Shown: positions 33,935 through 42,456 of the stretch, piece by piece
Position numbering within the stretch: position 1 is the first letter of the stretch
Layout of the letters: each line of letters begins with the position of its first letter
Assembly: GCA_947492375.1 (NCBI GenBank)
Contig: CANLMI010000002.1
Span: 683,529-747,528 of the forward strand
From: an uncultured Kordiimonas sp.
Lineage (GTDB): Bacteria; Pseudomonadota; Alphaproteobacteria; Sphingomonadales; Kordiimonadaceae
Direction: 5' to 3'
DNA length: 64,000 bases
Position numbers and translations under genes: made by a program
Notes under the pieces: model-generated
Told to the model about the DNA's origin: nothing
Database searches by the model: none
What the model saw: the letters and a program-made list of their open reading frames with translations, nothing else

Positions 33935-35581
33935 TTATGCCTGTATGGTTGAAGCTTGCTCTTTCAATTCAGCGATAGTTTGCTGCATGCTTAATCGCTT
34001 ACCTTCATAACGATGGCCAAAGCGCTGCTCTGTACTTTGAGCAAACCCACCTTTTGGCATAAAACCGACTGTCACTTTCTCATCTGCAACAAACTTCTGA
34101 AGAAGCAAAAACAAAGCAGCCTGATCAGCATAGACAATTGACCAATTTTGCGGAATGTTCCGCTGATATATCTTGATGAGATAACTACTTAAAGCGCACG
34201 CATACCTTTTGCCTGCATCAGTTGCCTTAATAGACAGATACCCGCCAGCTAAATTCCCCCACGGCAAACGCCAAAAGCCAGTATTTTTACGCCACACCCA
34301 ACTACTGATCATCACATCATTATCCGTAAAATCACTAATAGTATCAATTGTTGCGGTTAACCAACCATCAACATCTGTGATGGTCACACCCGAATACATT
34401 TCAAAATACTCAGGTAAATATATATACCGGGAGCAAATAGTGATCCCACTTCGGTTATGTGCAGCAGGGTTTTTACGCAGACTATTATTCTCTTCCAACG
34501 AATAATTTATACGAACATTATAGCGAACTTCCCACTCATGAAACAGTGCTGACAATTCATCAGTATTGGTTTCTATATTGACGAGATGGAAGTGTATCAA
34601 TGCGTCGGCATTAACGATTCCAATAATCTCACAATATAGTTCTGCATAATGGGTGAAATAACTTTGCTCACACGATACTAATAATGCGTGTTCATGTTTT
34701 TTTGGATGAACATAAATATGTTCAATACTGGAAACCTCTTTATATGCATGAAACTTACCGTCATATTCCCTTGTAAGGTCATCGGACAACAACAGTAAAA
34801 TTTTCGCCTGCTCAAAGACCGGTGTGAAAAATTCACTATGATCAACTATATCTGTATATAAAGGAAGCGCCTCACCCCACGCACCTTTCAAAGCATATTG
34901 ATGAGCTGACAAAAGAGTTTCAGATGATCTGGACAGCTTTAGAAATTCACTGAATACGGATGAAGTAGAGATTTTCTCCAACCGTTCATTAAGGACTTCT
35001 GGCTTGTTAACATAAGAAGGCATTGCTTGCATATAAATGGCACGCACATGAAACTCAAAAATCAATTGCTGCGCACGAAACTGTTGCACTTCCTCTTCTA
35101 TAACGATGGATGATTGGGAAAAAACATCAAACGACCATTCTTCTAAAAGTTTCCAGCGTTTATCAACGTACGCAAACTGAAGTAGTTCTAATTGGTAGAG
35201 AAATTCAAGCGAGGAAAAAGAAAATTCAAACTGTTGTATAGCATCAAAAAGATCGGAAAGCGTTGCAATACCATTTGATTGCGTTCGCACTTTAACTGCA
35301 TATGTTTCTATTAATTTTAGAATAGGGTCTTTCGACACTTCAGCCCTTTTCAAACTAGATAATTTATCCGAAAATTCACGTTGATGCCAAAGATCCCAGG
35401 GCCAAACATAATCACGATAAGACAGTATCTCCCAACTTTGAAGAAACATCAGAATATCCTTAACATGACCAAGCTTTGATATCGTATCCAATGATGCGGT
35501 ATGTGATATCCCTTTATTCTTTTCATTAGGACCTGACATCCCAGCTTGTATTTTTTTTATAAGTTTCTTCACTGTCTGCAA
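33935..35581 (-). CDS. 548-aa orphan protein, possibly GT-A-fold glycosyltransferase-like
   Basis: No family is recognised with certainty. It is mostly soluble: a helical first half (about 60-260, with aromatic-rich segments) and a second half that reads like a nucleotide-sugar transferase core. ALLVSCEQSYFTHYAELYCEI, then ALIHFHLVNIETNTDELSALFHEW, are strand-turn-helix-like, and VTITDVDGWL contains a DxD-type motif that binds metal in GT-A enzymes; RYIYLPEYF and VVYADQAALFLLLQKF-like residues follow. The start is TTG at the open frame's end or GTG at 35572; both have only a weak AAGAAG. It is monocistronic and flanked by unrelated genes. Confidence 0.6.
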   Translation of the reverse strand: MQTVKKLIKKIQAGMSGPNEKNKGISHTASLDTISKLGHVKDILMFLQSWEILSYRDYVWPWDLWHQREFSDKLSSLKRAEVSKDPILKLIETYAVKVRTQSNGIATLSDLFDAIQQFEFSFSSLEFLYQLELLQFAYVDKRWKLLEEWSFDVFSQSSIVIEEEVQQFRAQQLIFEFHVRAIYMQAMPSYVNKPEVLNERLEKISTSSVFSEFLKLSRSSETLLSAHQYALKGAWGEALPLYTDIVDHSEFFTPVFEQAKILLLLSDDLTREYDGKFHAYKEVSSIEHIYVHPKKHEHALLVSCEQSYFTHYAELYCEIIGIVNADALIHFHLVNIETNTDELSALFHEWEVRYNVRINYSLEENNSLRKNPAAHNRSGITICSRYIYLPEYFEMYSGVTITDVDGWLTATIDTISDFTDNDVMISSWVWRKNTGFWRLPWGNLAGGYLSIKATDAGKRYACALSSYLIKIYQRNIPQNWSIVYADQAALFLLLQKFVADEKVTVGFMPKGGFAQSTEQRFGHRYEGKRLSMQQTIAELKEQASTIQA

Positions 35582-35701
35582 TCTTCTTAAAAATAGCTCG
35601 AAGCCATAACGTATATAACAATTAAATACAGCTTTAATTCAACGGGGAATCGCAGTTACACAAGGCCTGTATAAACCTCGTAACTATATTCCCAATTAAA
35701 A

Positions 35702-37132
35702 TTATTGCGTTTTATATTTACCTTCAAAAATTTGAAAATCATGCTCCAGCGTATTTAGAATTTCTTGCTTCCTGTTCTTTGGCAAGAATGCGTAAATGAT
35801 GCTGTTCCGCGATAATTGTTTCATCTCACTATATGAAATATCATGCTCTGTTACCGCACGCATATATTCATATGTTAGATCAATCCGTGAAACGCCTTCA
35901 TCATCTGTAGAAAGCGCCGTTGGAACACCGGCTTTCCGATATAAAGACCAAGGGTGCGCACTGCCTTTAACACCTAATATGACATCATTACTGGTTAGGT
36001 TTATTTCTACCATCACCCCCTTTTTACGCATATCAGCAAGCAAGCCAGCACTATCGTGCTCATAAGCGATGGCAATACCATGCCCAATACGCTTAGCATG
36101 CCCAATTTCTATCGCCTCACGAATATGGAATTTGAGTTGCTTTGGCCTGACAAGGCCTAAAATAAGTTCTCCTGCATGAAGCGTAATATTGCGTTCCCCT
36201 TTGGCCTGATAAAGATAATCAATCATGCGCATATGATATGTATAATCACGCAGCGCGAGATACCCATCTTCCGGTGCGACTAAATTAAGCCCTACGTAAC
36301 CACCCTCATCGGCCATCAATTCCCAACCAAGGATAATCTGTGCAAATACAACTGCCGGTGAAAACTCGCGAACAACCTGATGGATAAACTTAATCTCAAC
36401 CGAACACCCTGATGAGGCTGCTTCCGTATCGCACTTTTGCAACCTTAACCTATTAGTGAATGCTTCATTTCTTGCTGCCCGCGCATTGGCAAGGAGTGAC
36501 GGCATAGCCTGCCCAAATGGCCCTTGCATTAAAATTTCATAATCCTTAGCAGGGTCACCCGTCAATTCAATCGCGGACAACATCCCAATTAACTCACCCA
36601 GTACGGGTGTTTGCATCAATTCCAGATACTTGATATTTTGTGAGGCCGCCCGGTCGCTAAGTGCAACCAGCATATCAGCCAATCGCGAAGGCTTAACCAT
36701 CATTCTCTGGAAAGTTACAAAAAACTGGTCATGCCCTGACCATCCAAGTTCAGGATAATAACTTCTAACACTTAGGGCATTGATAATACGGCGACGTTCA
36801 TTGGCATCCAGTAAAACATCCTGCGCACTCGACCATCCATCACTAGAACAGTCCCCTTTATCGTCTAGTCCAATTGAGGGTGTTTCAAGAAAAACGCACA
36901 GCCCATCTTCTACCGCCCAGTCAAGCATAGTTTCAGCATAGACAGCACCTGACAAGTGATTGTGCAAATCACCGCCTTTTGGGAACTCTTGCATAAATTG
37001 CCGGAGTTTTGCTCGCTCATTTTTGATACTTTGCAGATAGCTTGCAGCAGACTCTTCATCAGCATAAGAATAGCCAACACTCAATGAGTGAAATATTAGC
37101 AAGGTAATCGCTATTATATATGTATTTCGCAT
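35702..37132 (-). CDS. Exported adenosine deaminase-like protein
   Basis: A 476-aa metal-dependent deaminase with a Sec signal peptide (residues ~1-25, cleavage after SYA). KGGDLHNHLSGAVYAETMLDWAV carries the first metal ligands, TLHAGELILG the central His-x-Glu, RIGHGIAIAYEHD the histidine, and STDDEGVSR the aspartates. These place it in the adenosine/AMP deaminase superfamily. Being exported and nearly 500 residues long, it is closer to secreted adenosine deaminases (growth-factor type) than to the cytosolic enzyme. It would convert external adenosine to inosine. Divergent from tdk, another salvage gene; both may feed on external nucleosides, but this is an inference. GGGG is 8 nt upstream of the ATG. 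Confidence 0.88.
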   Translation of the reverse strand: MRNTYIIAITLLIFHSLSVGYSYADEESAASYLQSIKNERAKLRQFMQEFPKGGDLHNHLSGAVYAETMLDWAVEDGLCVFLETPSIGLDDKGDCSSDGWSSAQDVLLDANERRRIINALSVRSYYPELGWSGHDQFFVTFQRMMVKPSRLADMLVALSDRAASQNIKYLELMQTPVLGELIGMLSAIELTGDPAKDYEILMQGPFGQAMPSLLANARAARNEAFTNRLRLQKCDTEAASSGCSVEIKFIHQVVREFSPAVVFAQIILGWELMADEGGYVGLNLVAPEDGYLALRDYTYHMRMIDYLYQAKGERNITLHAGELILGLVRPKQLKFHIREAIEIGHAKRIGHGIAIAYEHDSAGLLADMRKKGVMVEINLTSNDVILGVKGSAHPWSLYRKAGVPTALSTDDEGVSRIDLTYEYMRAVTEHDISYSEMKQLSRNSIIYAFLPKNRKQEILNTLEHDFQIFEGKYKTQ

Positions 37133-37267
37133 TATTTAACCCCTTTTATAGGTACAGTAAGCCAAGTTGGTGCCCCTTACAACGCTGACTATTATGAAAC
37201 AATGCTGGACTATGCACATAAAGATGATTAGTTGGTTTATTGTATAAAGGTTCAGGATATTCACAGT

Positions 37268-37861
37268 ATGGCAAAGCTATATTTTTACTATTCCGCCATG
37301 AACGCGGGGAAAACTACCACACTTTTGCAGTCAAGCTTTAACTACCGCGAACGTGGCATGAATACCATGTTATTCACGGCAAAAATTGACGATCGTTACG
37401 GCGACCCAGTTATTACCTCCAGAATTGGAATCACCGCTGAAGCTAATATTTTTAGCGAAGAAACAGACTTGTTTTCTATCGTTGCAGATTCAATTAAAAA
37501 CCGCCCGTTGCATTGCATTCTTGTTGATGAGGCTCAATTCCTGAACAAAGATCAAGTATTCCAATTGGCAGCAATCGCTGACTCGTTAAAAATTCCGGTT
37601 CTATGTTATGGCTTACGTACAGACTTTCAGGCAAATTTATTCGAGGGTAGCAAATGGCTTTTAGCTTTAGCTGACGAAATGAACGAGCTTAAAACCATTT
37701 GTACGTGTGGGAAAAAAGCCAGCATGAACCTACGAATTGACGCAAATGGTAATGCAGTCAAAGAAGGTGCATCAATCGAGATTGGCGGGAATGATCGATA
37801 TATTGCCTTGTGTAGAAAACACTTTATAGAAAAGCTATACGGCCCAGCTAACTCGAAATAG
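37268..37861 (+). CDS. tdk: Thymidine kinase (type II)
   Basis: A 197-aa enzyme that phosphorylates thymidine in nucleoside salvage. [15 protein letters not shown] is the P-loop, [14 protein letters not shown] the Walker B-like segment, [23 protein letters not shown] the lasso-region start, and [14 protein letters not shown] with the CRKHF near the end gives the zinc cysteines. The ATG at 37268 is chosen, with AGGA about 9 nt upstream; the longer frame adds 12 unsupported residues. It is convergent with the aldehyde dehydrogenase gene downstream, and an imperfect inverted repeat (TATACGG/CCGTATA) spans its stop. Confidence 0.95.
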   Translation: MAKLYFYYSAMNAGKTTTLLQSSFNYRERGMNTMLFTAKIDDRYGDPVITSRIGITAEANIFSEETDLFSIVADSIKNRPLHCILVDEAQFLNKDQVFQLAAIADSLKIPVLCYGLRTDFQANLFEGSKWLLALADEMNELKTICTCGKKASMNLRIDANGNAVKEGASIEIGGNDRYIALCRKHFIEKLYGPANSK

Positions 37862-37883
37862 CCAGACCGTATACAACTACATT

Positions 37884-39305
37884 TTAGCCCATAACTGACT
37901 TCAGTTCGAGGAAGTCTGCAAATGCATGAGGCCCCCATTCGCGGCCATTACCCGATTGTTTGTAGCCACCAAACGGGGCCATTAAATCATTACGCGCGCC
38001 ATTAATTAAAACCATACCTGTCCGCAGTTTCGCTGCAACACGGCGTGCGCGCTCAGGATCACCGGACTGCACAGCACCTGACAAACCGAAAGGACTATCA
38101 TTCGCAATCCGAATGGCATCCTCTTCATCCTCATACCCCATGATTGAAAGGACAGGGCCAAACACTTCTTCCTTCGCAATCGTCATGTCTGGGGTAACAC
38201 CAGAGAAGACCGTTGGCTTCACATAAAACCCTTCAATCGGTGCAGTTTCTGGGCGGTCAGGGCCACCTGCGACCAACGTTGCTCCTTCATCAATAGCTTC
38301 CTGGATCATGTGTCCAACTTTTTTATACTGAATTTCATGAGCAATCGGCCCCATTGTGGTTGCGGCATCTTGCGGATCACCGGACACTACTGACTCAATT
38401 GCCTTAGCCGCAACCTGCGATGCCAATTCTACTTTGTCATGAGGCACCAACATCCGACTAAGCGCGGTGCAAGTTTGCCCTGTATTGGTCATAACACCAA
38501 CGACACTGCGCGCGACCACCTTTTCAAAGTCAGCATCATCAAGCACGATATTTGCCGATTTTCCGCCCAATTCCTGCGTAACACGCTTAATCGTTTTCGC
38601 AGCATTCGCCTGAACCGCAGCACCCGCACGACCAGACCCAGTAATTGAAATCATATCAATATCAGGATGCAGCGACATCGCTTCACCAACTGTTGGCCCT
38701 TCACCGTAAACGACATTGTAAACACCCGCAGGCACACCAGCCTTATGCATAATTTCCGTAAACAACTGCGCACTGTAGGGTGTAACTTCACTTGGCTTCA
38801 ATACCATCGTACAACCCGTTGCAATTGCCGGAGCCACTTTGCAAGTAATCTGATTAATCGGCCAATTCCAAGGGGTGATCATACCAACAACACCAATCGG
38901 CTCTTTCCTAACTGTTGCCTGACCGAGCTTTTCATCAAAACTATATGTTTTAAGAACTTCAATAGCTGTCATCAAATGGCCAAGGCCAGAGGGTGCATGC
39001 GCACCTTCTGCCCATGCTTTCGGCGCTCCCATTTCAAGCGTGATAACTTCTGCCATTTCACCCATACGAACCTGATATTCAGCAACAATATTTTGTAAAA
39101 GTTCGAGGCGGTCACTAACACTGGAAAAACCAAATACCTCAAAGGCTTTCCGGGCAGCAGCAACTGCTGCATCAACGTCGCCGTCATTACCCAGCGCCAT
39201 CTCACCTGACTTCTGCGCATTTGCCGGATTAATGATGTCACGTCGCTCAACACCCAAGGGGTCAACCCAGTCACCACCAATATAATGTTTATCCAAAATA
39301 CGCAT
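37884..39305 (-). CDS. Aldehyde dehydrogenase (NAD-dependent)
   Basis: A 473-aa enzyme of the aldehyde dehydrogenase superfamily. GVVGMITPWNWPINQITCKVAPAIATGCTMVLKPSE binds the coenzyme, VTQELGGKSANIVLDDAD carries the general-base Glu, and MTNTGQTCTALSRMLVP the catalytic cysteine. LINGARNDLMAPFGGYKQSGNGREWG is the C-terminal signature. The substrate is unknown. The ATG at 39305 is supported by AAGGAA upstream. It lies downstream of the SDR and hydrolase genes on the same strand, a plausible small catabolic operon for an acyl ester or alcohol. Confidence 0.93.
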   Translation of the reverse strand: MRILDKHYIGGDWVDPLGVERRDIINPANAQKSGEMALGNDGDVDAAVAAARKAFEVFGFSSVSDRLELLQNIVAEYQVRMGEMAEVITLEMGAPKAWAEGAHAPSGLGHLMTAIEVLKTYSFDEKLGQATVRKEPIGVVGMITPWNWPINQITCKVAPAIATGCTMVLKPSEVTPYSAQLFTEIMHKAGVPAGVYNVVYGEGPTVGEAMSLHPDIDMISITGSGRAGAAVQANAAKTIKRVTQELGGKSANIVLDDADFEKVVARSVVGVMTNTGQTCTALSRMLVPHDKVELASQVAAKAIESVVSGDPQDAATTMGPIAHEIQYKKVGHMIQEAIDEGATLVAGGPDRPETAPIEGFYVKPTVFSGVTPDMTIAKEEVFGPVLSIMGYEDEEDAIRIANDSPFGLSGAVQSGDPERARRVAAKLRTGMVLINGARNDLMAPFGGYKQSGNGREWGPHAFADFLELKSVMG

Positions 39306-39331
39306 ACTCTTATTCCTTATGATTAATCGCA

Positions 39332-40153
39332 CTAAAACGCGGTTTCACTGCCCGTATTCTTTAACATACGTTTTCGCCATAAATTAGGGAAAAATCGCTG
39401 GAAACGATCAACAAATTTTGCATCCTTTCCAACCAAAATTCGGTATTTTGATGACCTGACACCGTCAAGAATAATTTCTGCGGCACGTTTGGGCGTCGTA
39501 ATGGCCATTGTCTCAAATCTTTTTTGCATATCTGCAGGGTCAATCGTGCCGTTTTTGTTATTTAGCTGACGACCATTTTTGACGATACCAGTATCCACAC
39601 CGCCCGGATGTACCGAATGAATTTGAACACCCGAGTCTTTAAGGTCATAGTGCATGGATTCGTTAAACCCCTTCACTGCATGCTTGGCAGCGCAGTAAGC
39701 CGATTGGCCCGGCACCCCAATATGACCAAAAATACTTGATACATTGATGATATGGCCACTTCCGCGCTCAAGCATTTTCGGCAAAACTGCTTTGGTGCCA
39801 TGAACCACCCCCCAGAAATTGATATCCATCAACCATTCAAAATCATCATAAGTCATTGTATCGATATTGTCAGTCAGTGAAACACCAGCATTATTGAATA
39901 TCGCATCAATATCACCAATCTTCTGCTCTGCATCAGCAACAGTGTCAAAGACTTGACTTTTGCTTGCTACATCCAATTTTTGGTAATGAACGTTGACCTG
40001 TTTTGACTTTAACTCTTTTGCGACACCTTCAAGAGCTTCTTCATTAATATCCGTGAGATAAAGGGATACACCTTCACTGGCAAGCTGTTCAGCAAGCGCT
40101 TTACCAATCCCAGATGCAGCACCTGTAATAAAGGCAGTTTTAATACCAGCCAA
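39332..40153 (-). CDS. Short-chain dehydrogenase/reductase (SDR)
   Basis: A 273-aa NAD(P)-dependent oxidoreductase of the classical type. TGAASGIGKALAEQLA is the coenzyme site, NNAGVSL the structural motif, and YCAAKHAVKGFNESM the Tyr-x-x-x-Lys catalytic pair (SSIFGHIGVPGQSAYCAAK). The start is TTG at 40153 with AGGAGG 5 nt upstream, a strong site on a rare start. It lies 26 nt upstream of the aldehyde dehydrogenase and 9 nt downstream of the hydrolase, so the three are probably one transcript. The substrate, perhaps an alcohol or keto group, cannot be inferred. Confidence 0.92.
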   Translation of the reverse strand: MAGIKTAFITGAASGIGKALAEQLASEGVSLYLTDINEEALEGVAKELKSKQVNVHYQKLDVASKSQVFDTVADAEQKIGDIDAIFNNAGVSLTDNIDTMTYDDFEWLMDINFWGVVHGTKAVLPKMLERGSGHIINVSSIFGHIGVPGQSAYCAAKHAVKGFNESMHYDLKDSGVQIHSVHPGGVDTGIVKNGRQLNNKNGTIDPADMQKRFETMAITTPKRAAEIILDGVRSSKYRILVGKDAKFVDRFQRFFPNLWRKRMLKNTGSETAF

Positions 40154-40162
40154 TTCAACCTC

Positions 40163-41077
40163 CTATGACTTCCAATATTTAGCAAAGTGATTTGCCATTT
40201 CGGTAATTGCTTTACGGCCCTCGGGCACAACAGCCGCACTCATCGGCCAGACGTGATGCATATTTTTCCAGACCTTACTTTCATTAGTGGCGTCACTTTC
40301 TTTCAACTTTTCTTGCAAACGTAACGAGTCACTCAATAAAATTTCACCTGAGCCAACCTGAATTAATACAGGCGGTAAATTTGACTGATCTGCAAATAAC
40401 GGGGACACACGCGGATCATCAATTGCCAAGTCACCTCGAAACATTTCGCCTGCAATAGCTACCCCTCTCGGGTCGAGCATAACTTCTGTTTTATTGTTAG
40501 TTGTGATGCTATCGCCGCTTCCTGTCAGGTCCAACCAAGGTGATATAAGACTGATCGCTTGTAACGAAGGTTTTGCCAAATCCCTAATTTGATGTGCCGT
40601 AGCAAGGGCCAAATGACCGCCAGCAGAATCGCCTGCAATCACAATTCCATTCGACGCATATTCATGACCGCATAAATAATCGTATGCTTTCAACGCCTCT
40701 TCTGTTTGGGTAGGGCATACCTTTTCCGGTGCTAAAGTGTAATCAATCAGGAATACACGTGCTTGATTTGCAACCGACAGTCTCCAGGCAAATTCACTAT
40801 ATTGCCGTGGTCCACCCCAAACATATCCGCCGCCATGACAGTAAAATATGACCCGGCCTTTGGGTGTTCCAGGTGCGTATACCCAGTCCCCTTTAAAACC
40901 CTCGCCTTCAATATTTTCAACAATTGTATCGCTCGGTGCTTTTGGCATCCGACTTTCACCTGCGATCAGTGTTTTCGGAAAATGAGCAGCCACTTCATCA
41001 TCTGTAGCGTGAGGACCTAATGGATCACGAAAAACCTTCCTTATGGTCCGACGAACCAACCATGCTCGTATTGACAT
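40163..41077 (-). CDS. Alpha/beta hydrolase, hormone-sensitive-lipase family
   Basis: A 304-aa esterase/lipase. The oxyanion-hole motif YCHGGGYVWGGPRQYSEFA and the nucleophile motif VIAGDSAGGHLALATA (catalytic Ser) are those of the HSL (family IV) branch; the acid and histidine lie in the last 70 residues (IQVGSGEILLSD and MHHVWPM). It probably hydrolyses short or medium acyl esters. AGGAGGG precedes the ATG. It heads a possible operon with the SDR and aldehyde dehydrogenase genes; such trios can oxidise an alcohol released from an ester. Confidence 0.92.
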   Translation of the reverse strand: MSIRAWLVRRTIRKVFRDPLGPHATDDEVAAHFPKTLIAGESRMPKAPSDTIVENIEGEGFKGDWVYAPGTPKGRVIFYCHGGGYVWGGPRQYSEFAWRLSVANQARVFLIDYTLAPEKVCPTQTEEALKAYDYLCGHEYASNGIVIAGDSAGGHLALATAHQIRDLAKPSLQAISLISPWLDLTGSGDSITTNNKTEVMLDPRGVAIAGEMFRGDLAIDDPRVSPLFADQSNLPPVLIQVGSGEILLSDSLRLQEKLKESDATNESKVWKNMHHVWPMSAAVVPEGRKAITEMANHFAKYWKS

Positions 41078-41254
41078 ACTTCCCTCCTATGACAGCGTAG
41101 GCAAATCGCTCTCAGTAAATTCAATGTGATGAACTTCTGACCAGCACACAGGCATATACGCTTGACATTCAACCCACTGAATACCCTAATGACATTCATT
41201 AGATAGTCAACAATAGTCAATACCTATCCAGCCTAAAATCAAGAAAGTAAAGCG

Positions 41255-42409
41255 ATGACAAAACAAGTTCAGTCCTACATAATGTACGGATGTCCCCCTT
41301 CTTTATATAGTGGCAAACTTCGCTGTTATCTAAGGAAAAAGGGGTTATTATTCGATGAAAGACTGCCTTGCCATCCAGAGTTTTTCACAAAAATGGTGCC
41401 CGCTGTAGGCCGAATGGTTATGCCTATTCTTGAAACATCAGAAGGTGAAATTTTTCAGGACACTACTGAAATCATAGATGCTCTGGAACAAATGCACCCT
41501 GAACGCCCTGCAATTCCATCAACACCTAAACAACAAGTAGTTGCACACCTTTTTGAACTCTTTGGCGACGAAGGACTATTGCGTTCGGCCATGCACTATC
41601 GCTGGAATTTTCCGGATGATAATGACGATTTCATCTCACTTGAATTTGGGCGCTTTATGAATCCAGTTGCAGATGACACACTCGCTAAAGAACTTGCTGC
41701 ACCATCAAAAGCCAAAATGAGCGGTTATCTACCTGCCCTTGGTATCACCGAGGCAACTATTCCAACCATTGAGACTTCCTACCTGGAGTTATTAAGTGCT
41801 TTGAACGAGCACTTTCTTAAATACCCTTATATTTTAGGTGGAAGACCAACAATCGCTGATTATGGATTAATTGGGCCATTATACGCACACCTTGCACGCG
41901 ATCCAGCGCCCAGTCATATCATGAAAACTAAAGCAAACCGGGTATGGCGCTGGGTTGAACGTATGAACGCTGTCGGCGATGACATGCCCGAGTTTCCGAA
42001 CATGAAGAATGACCTGATCCCTAATGATGAAATCCCGGACACATTAATTCCTGTCATGAAGATTATTGCCAAAGATCACCTACCGGAACTAAAAACACTA
42101 TGCAGTTTCATAGACAGCCATATAGAGAGTAACCCTGATCTTGCTTCTGGTTCACCAATCATCACAGACAGCAACGCGAGAGCACTCGGCGGTTTTAATG
42201 TGGAAATACGTGGACAAGGTTTTGACCTCATAGCTCGGCACTATTCAATCTGGATGCTTCAGCGCCTTATTGATGCAGCAAGCATGCATACGGGCCGCGA
42301 AAAAACCGAAATAGAAAACCTATTCAAGAATACAGGGCTACTGGATATTCTATCCCTCAGCACCAAACGCCGTATAAAGCGAGAAAACTATAAAGAAGTA
42401 TGGGCATAA
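41255..42409 (+). CDS. Glutathione S-transferase-like protein, long form
   Basis: A 384-aa protein. The N-terminus is a thioredoxin-like GST domain (residues ~8-85: YIMYGCPPSLYSGKLRCYLRKKG and PVAVGRMVMPILE-like) and a helical GST C-domain follows, with LGGRPTIADYGLIGPLYAHLA, the N-capping-box region. About 140 residues beyond the usual GST end have no clear match. The substrate is unknown; the length is nearly twice the family norm. It is monocistronic, divergent from the hydrolase, and ends in a strong terminator. GAAAG precedes the ATG weakly. Confidence 0.78.
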   Translation: MTKQVQSYIMYGCPPSLYSGKLRCYLRKKGLLFDERLPCHPEFFTKMVPAVGRMVMPILETSEGEIFQDTTEIIDALEQMHPERPAIPSTPKQQVVAHLFELFGDEGLLRSAMHYRWNFPDDNDDFISLEFGRFMNPVADDTLAKELAAPSKAKMSGYLPALGITEATIPTIETSYLELLSALNEHFLKYPYILGGRPTIADYGLIGPLYAHLARDPAPSHIMKTKANRVWRWVERMNAVGDDMPEFPNMKNDLIPNDEIPDTLIPVMKIIAKDHLPELKTLCSFIDSHIESNPDLASGSPIITDSNARALGGFNVEIRGQGFDLIARHYSIWMLQRLIDAASMHTGREKTEIENLFKNTGLLDILSLSTKRRIKRENYKEVWA

Positions 42410-42417
42410 TTTAACGG

Positions 42418-42446
42418 ATGGGGTCATATTTAAATGACCCCATTTT
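42418..42446 (+). terminator. Intrinsic terminator of the GST-like gene
   Basis: A 10-bp stem ATGGGGTCAT/ATGACCCCAT (42418-42427, 42434-42443) with a 6-nt loop, followed by TTTT on the plus strand. Confidence 0.85.
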
Positions 42447-42456
42447 ACCTGGTTAC

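Noticed and set aside
33935-35581. Calling the 548-aa protein a glycosyltransferase outright
   Set aside because: The DxD motif and strand pattern are suggestive only; no invariant family signature was recognised.
37840-37880. Imperfect inverted repeat (TATACGG/CCGTATA) at the tdk 3' end as a terminator
   Set aside because: The arms are interrupted by mismatches and no T-run follows, so it does not meet the standard for an intrinsic terminator.
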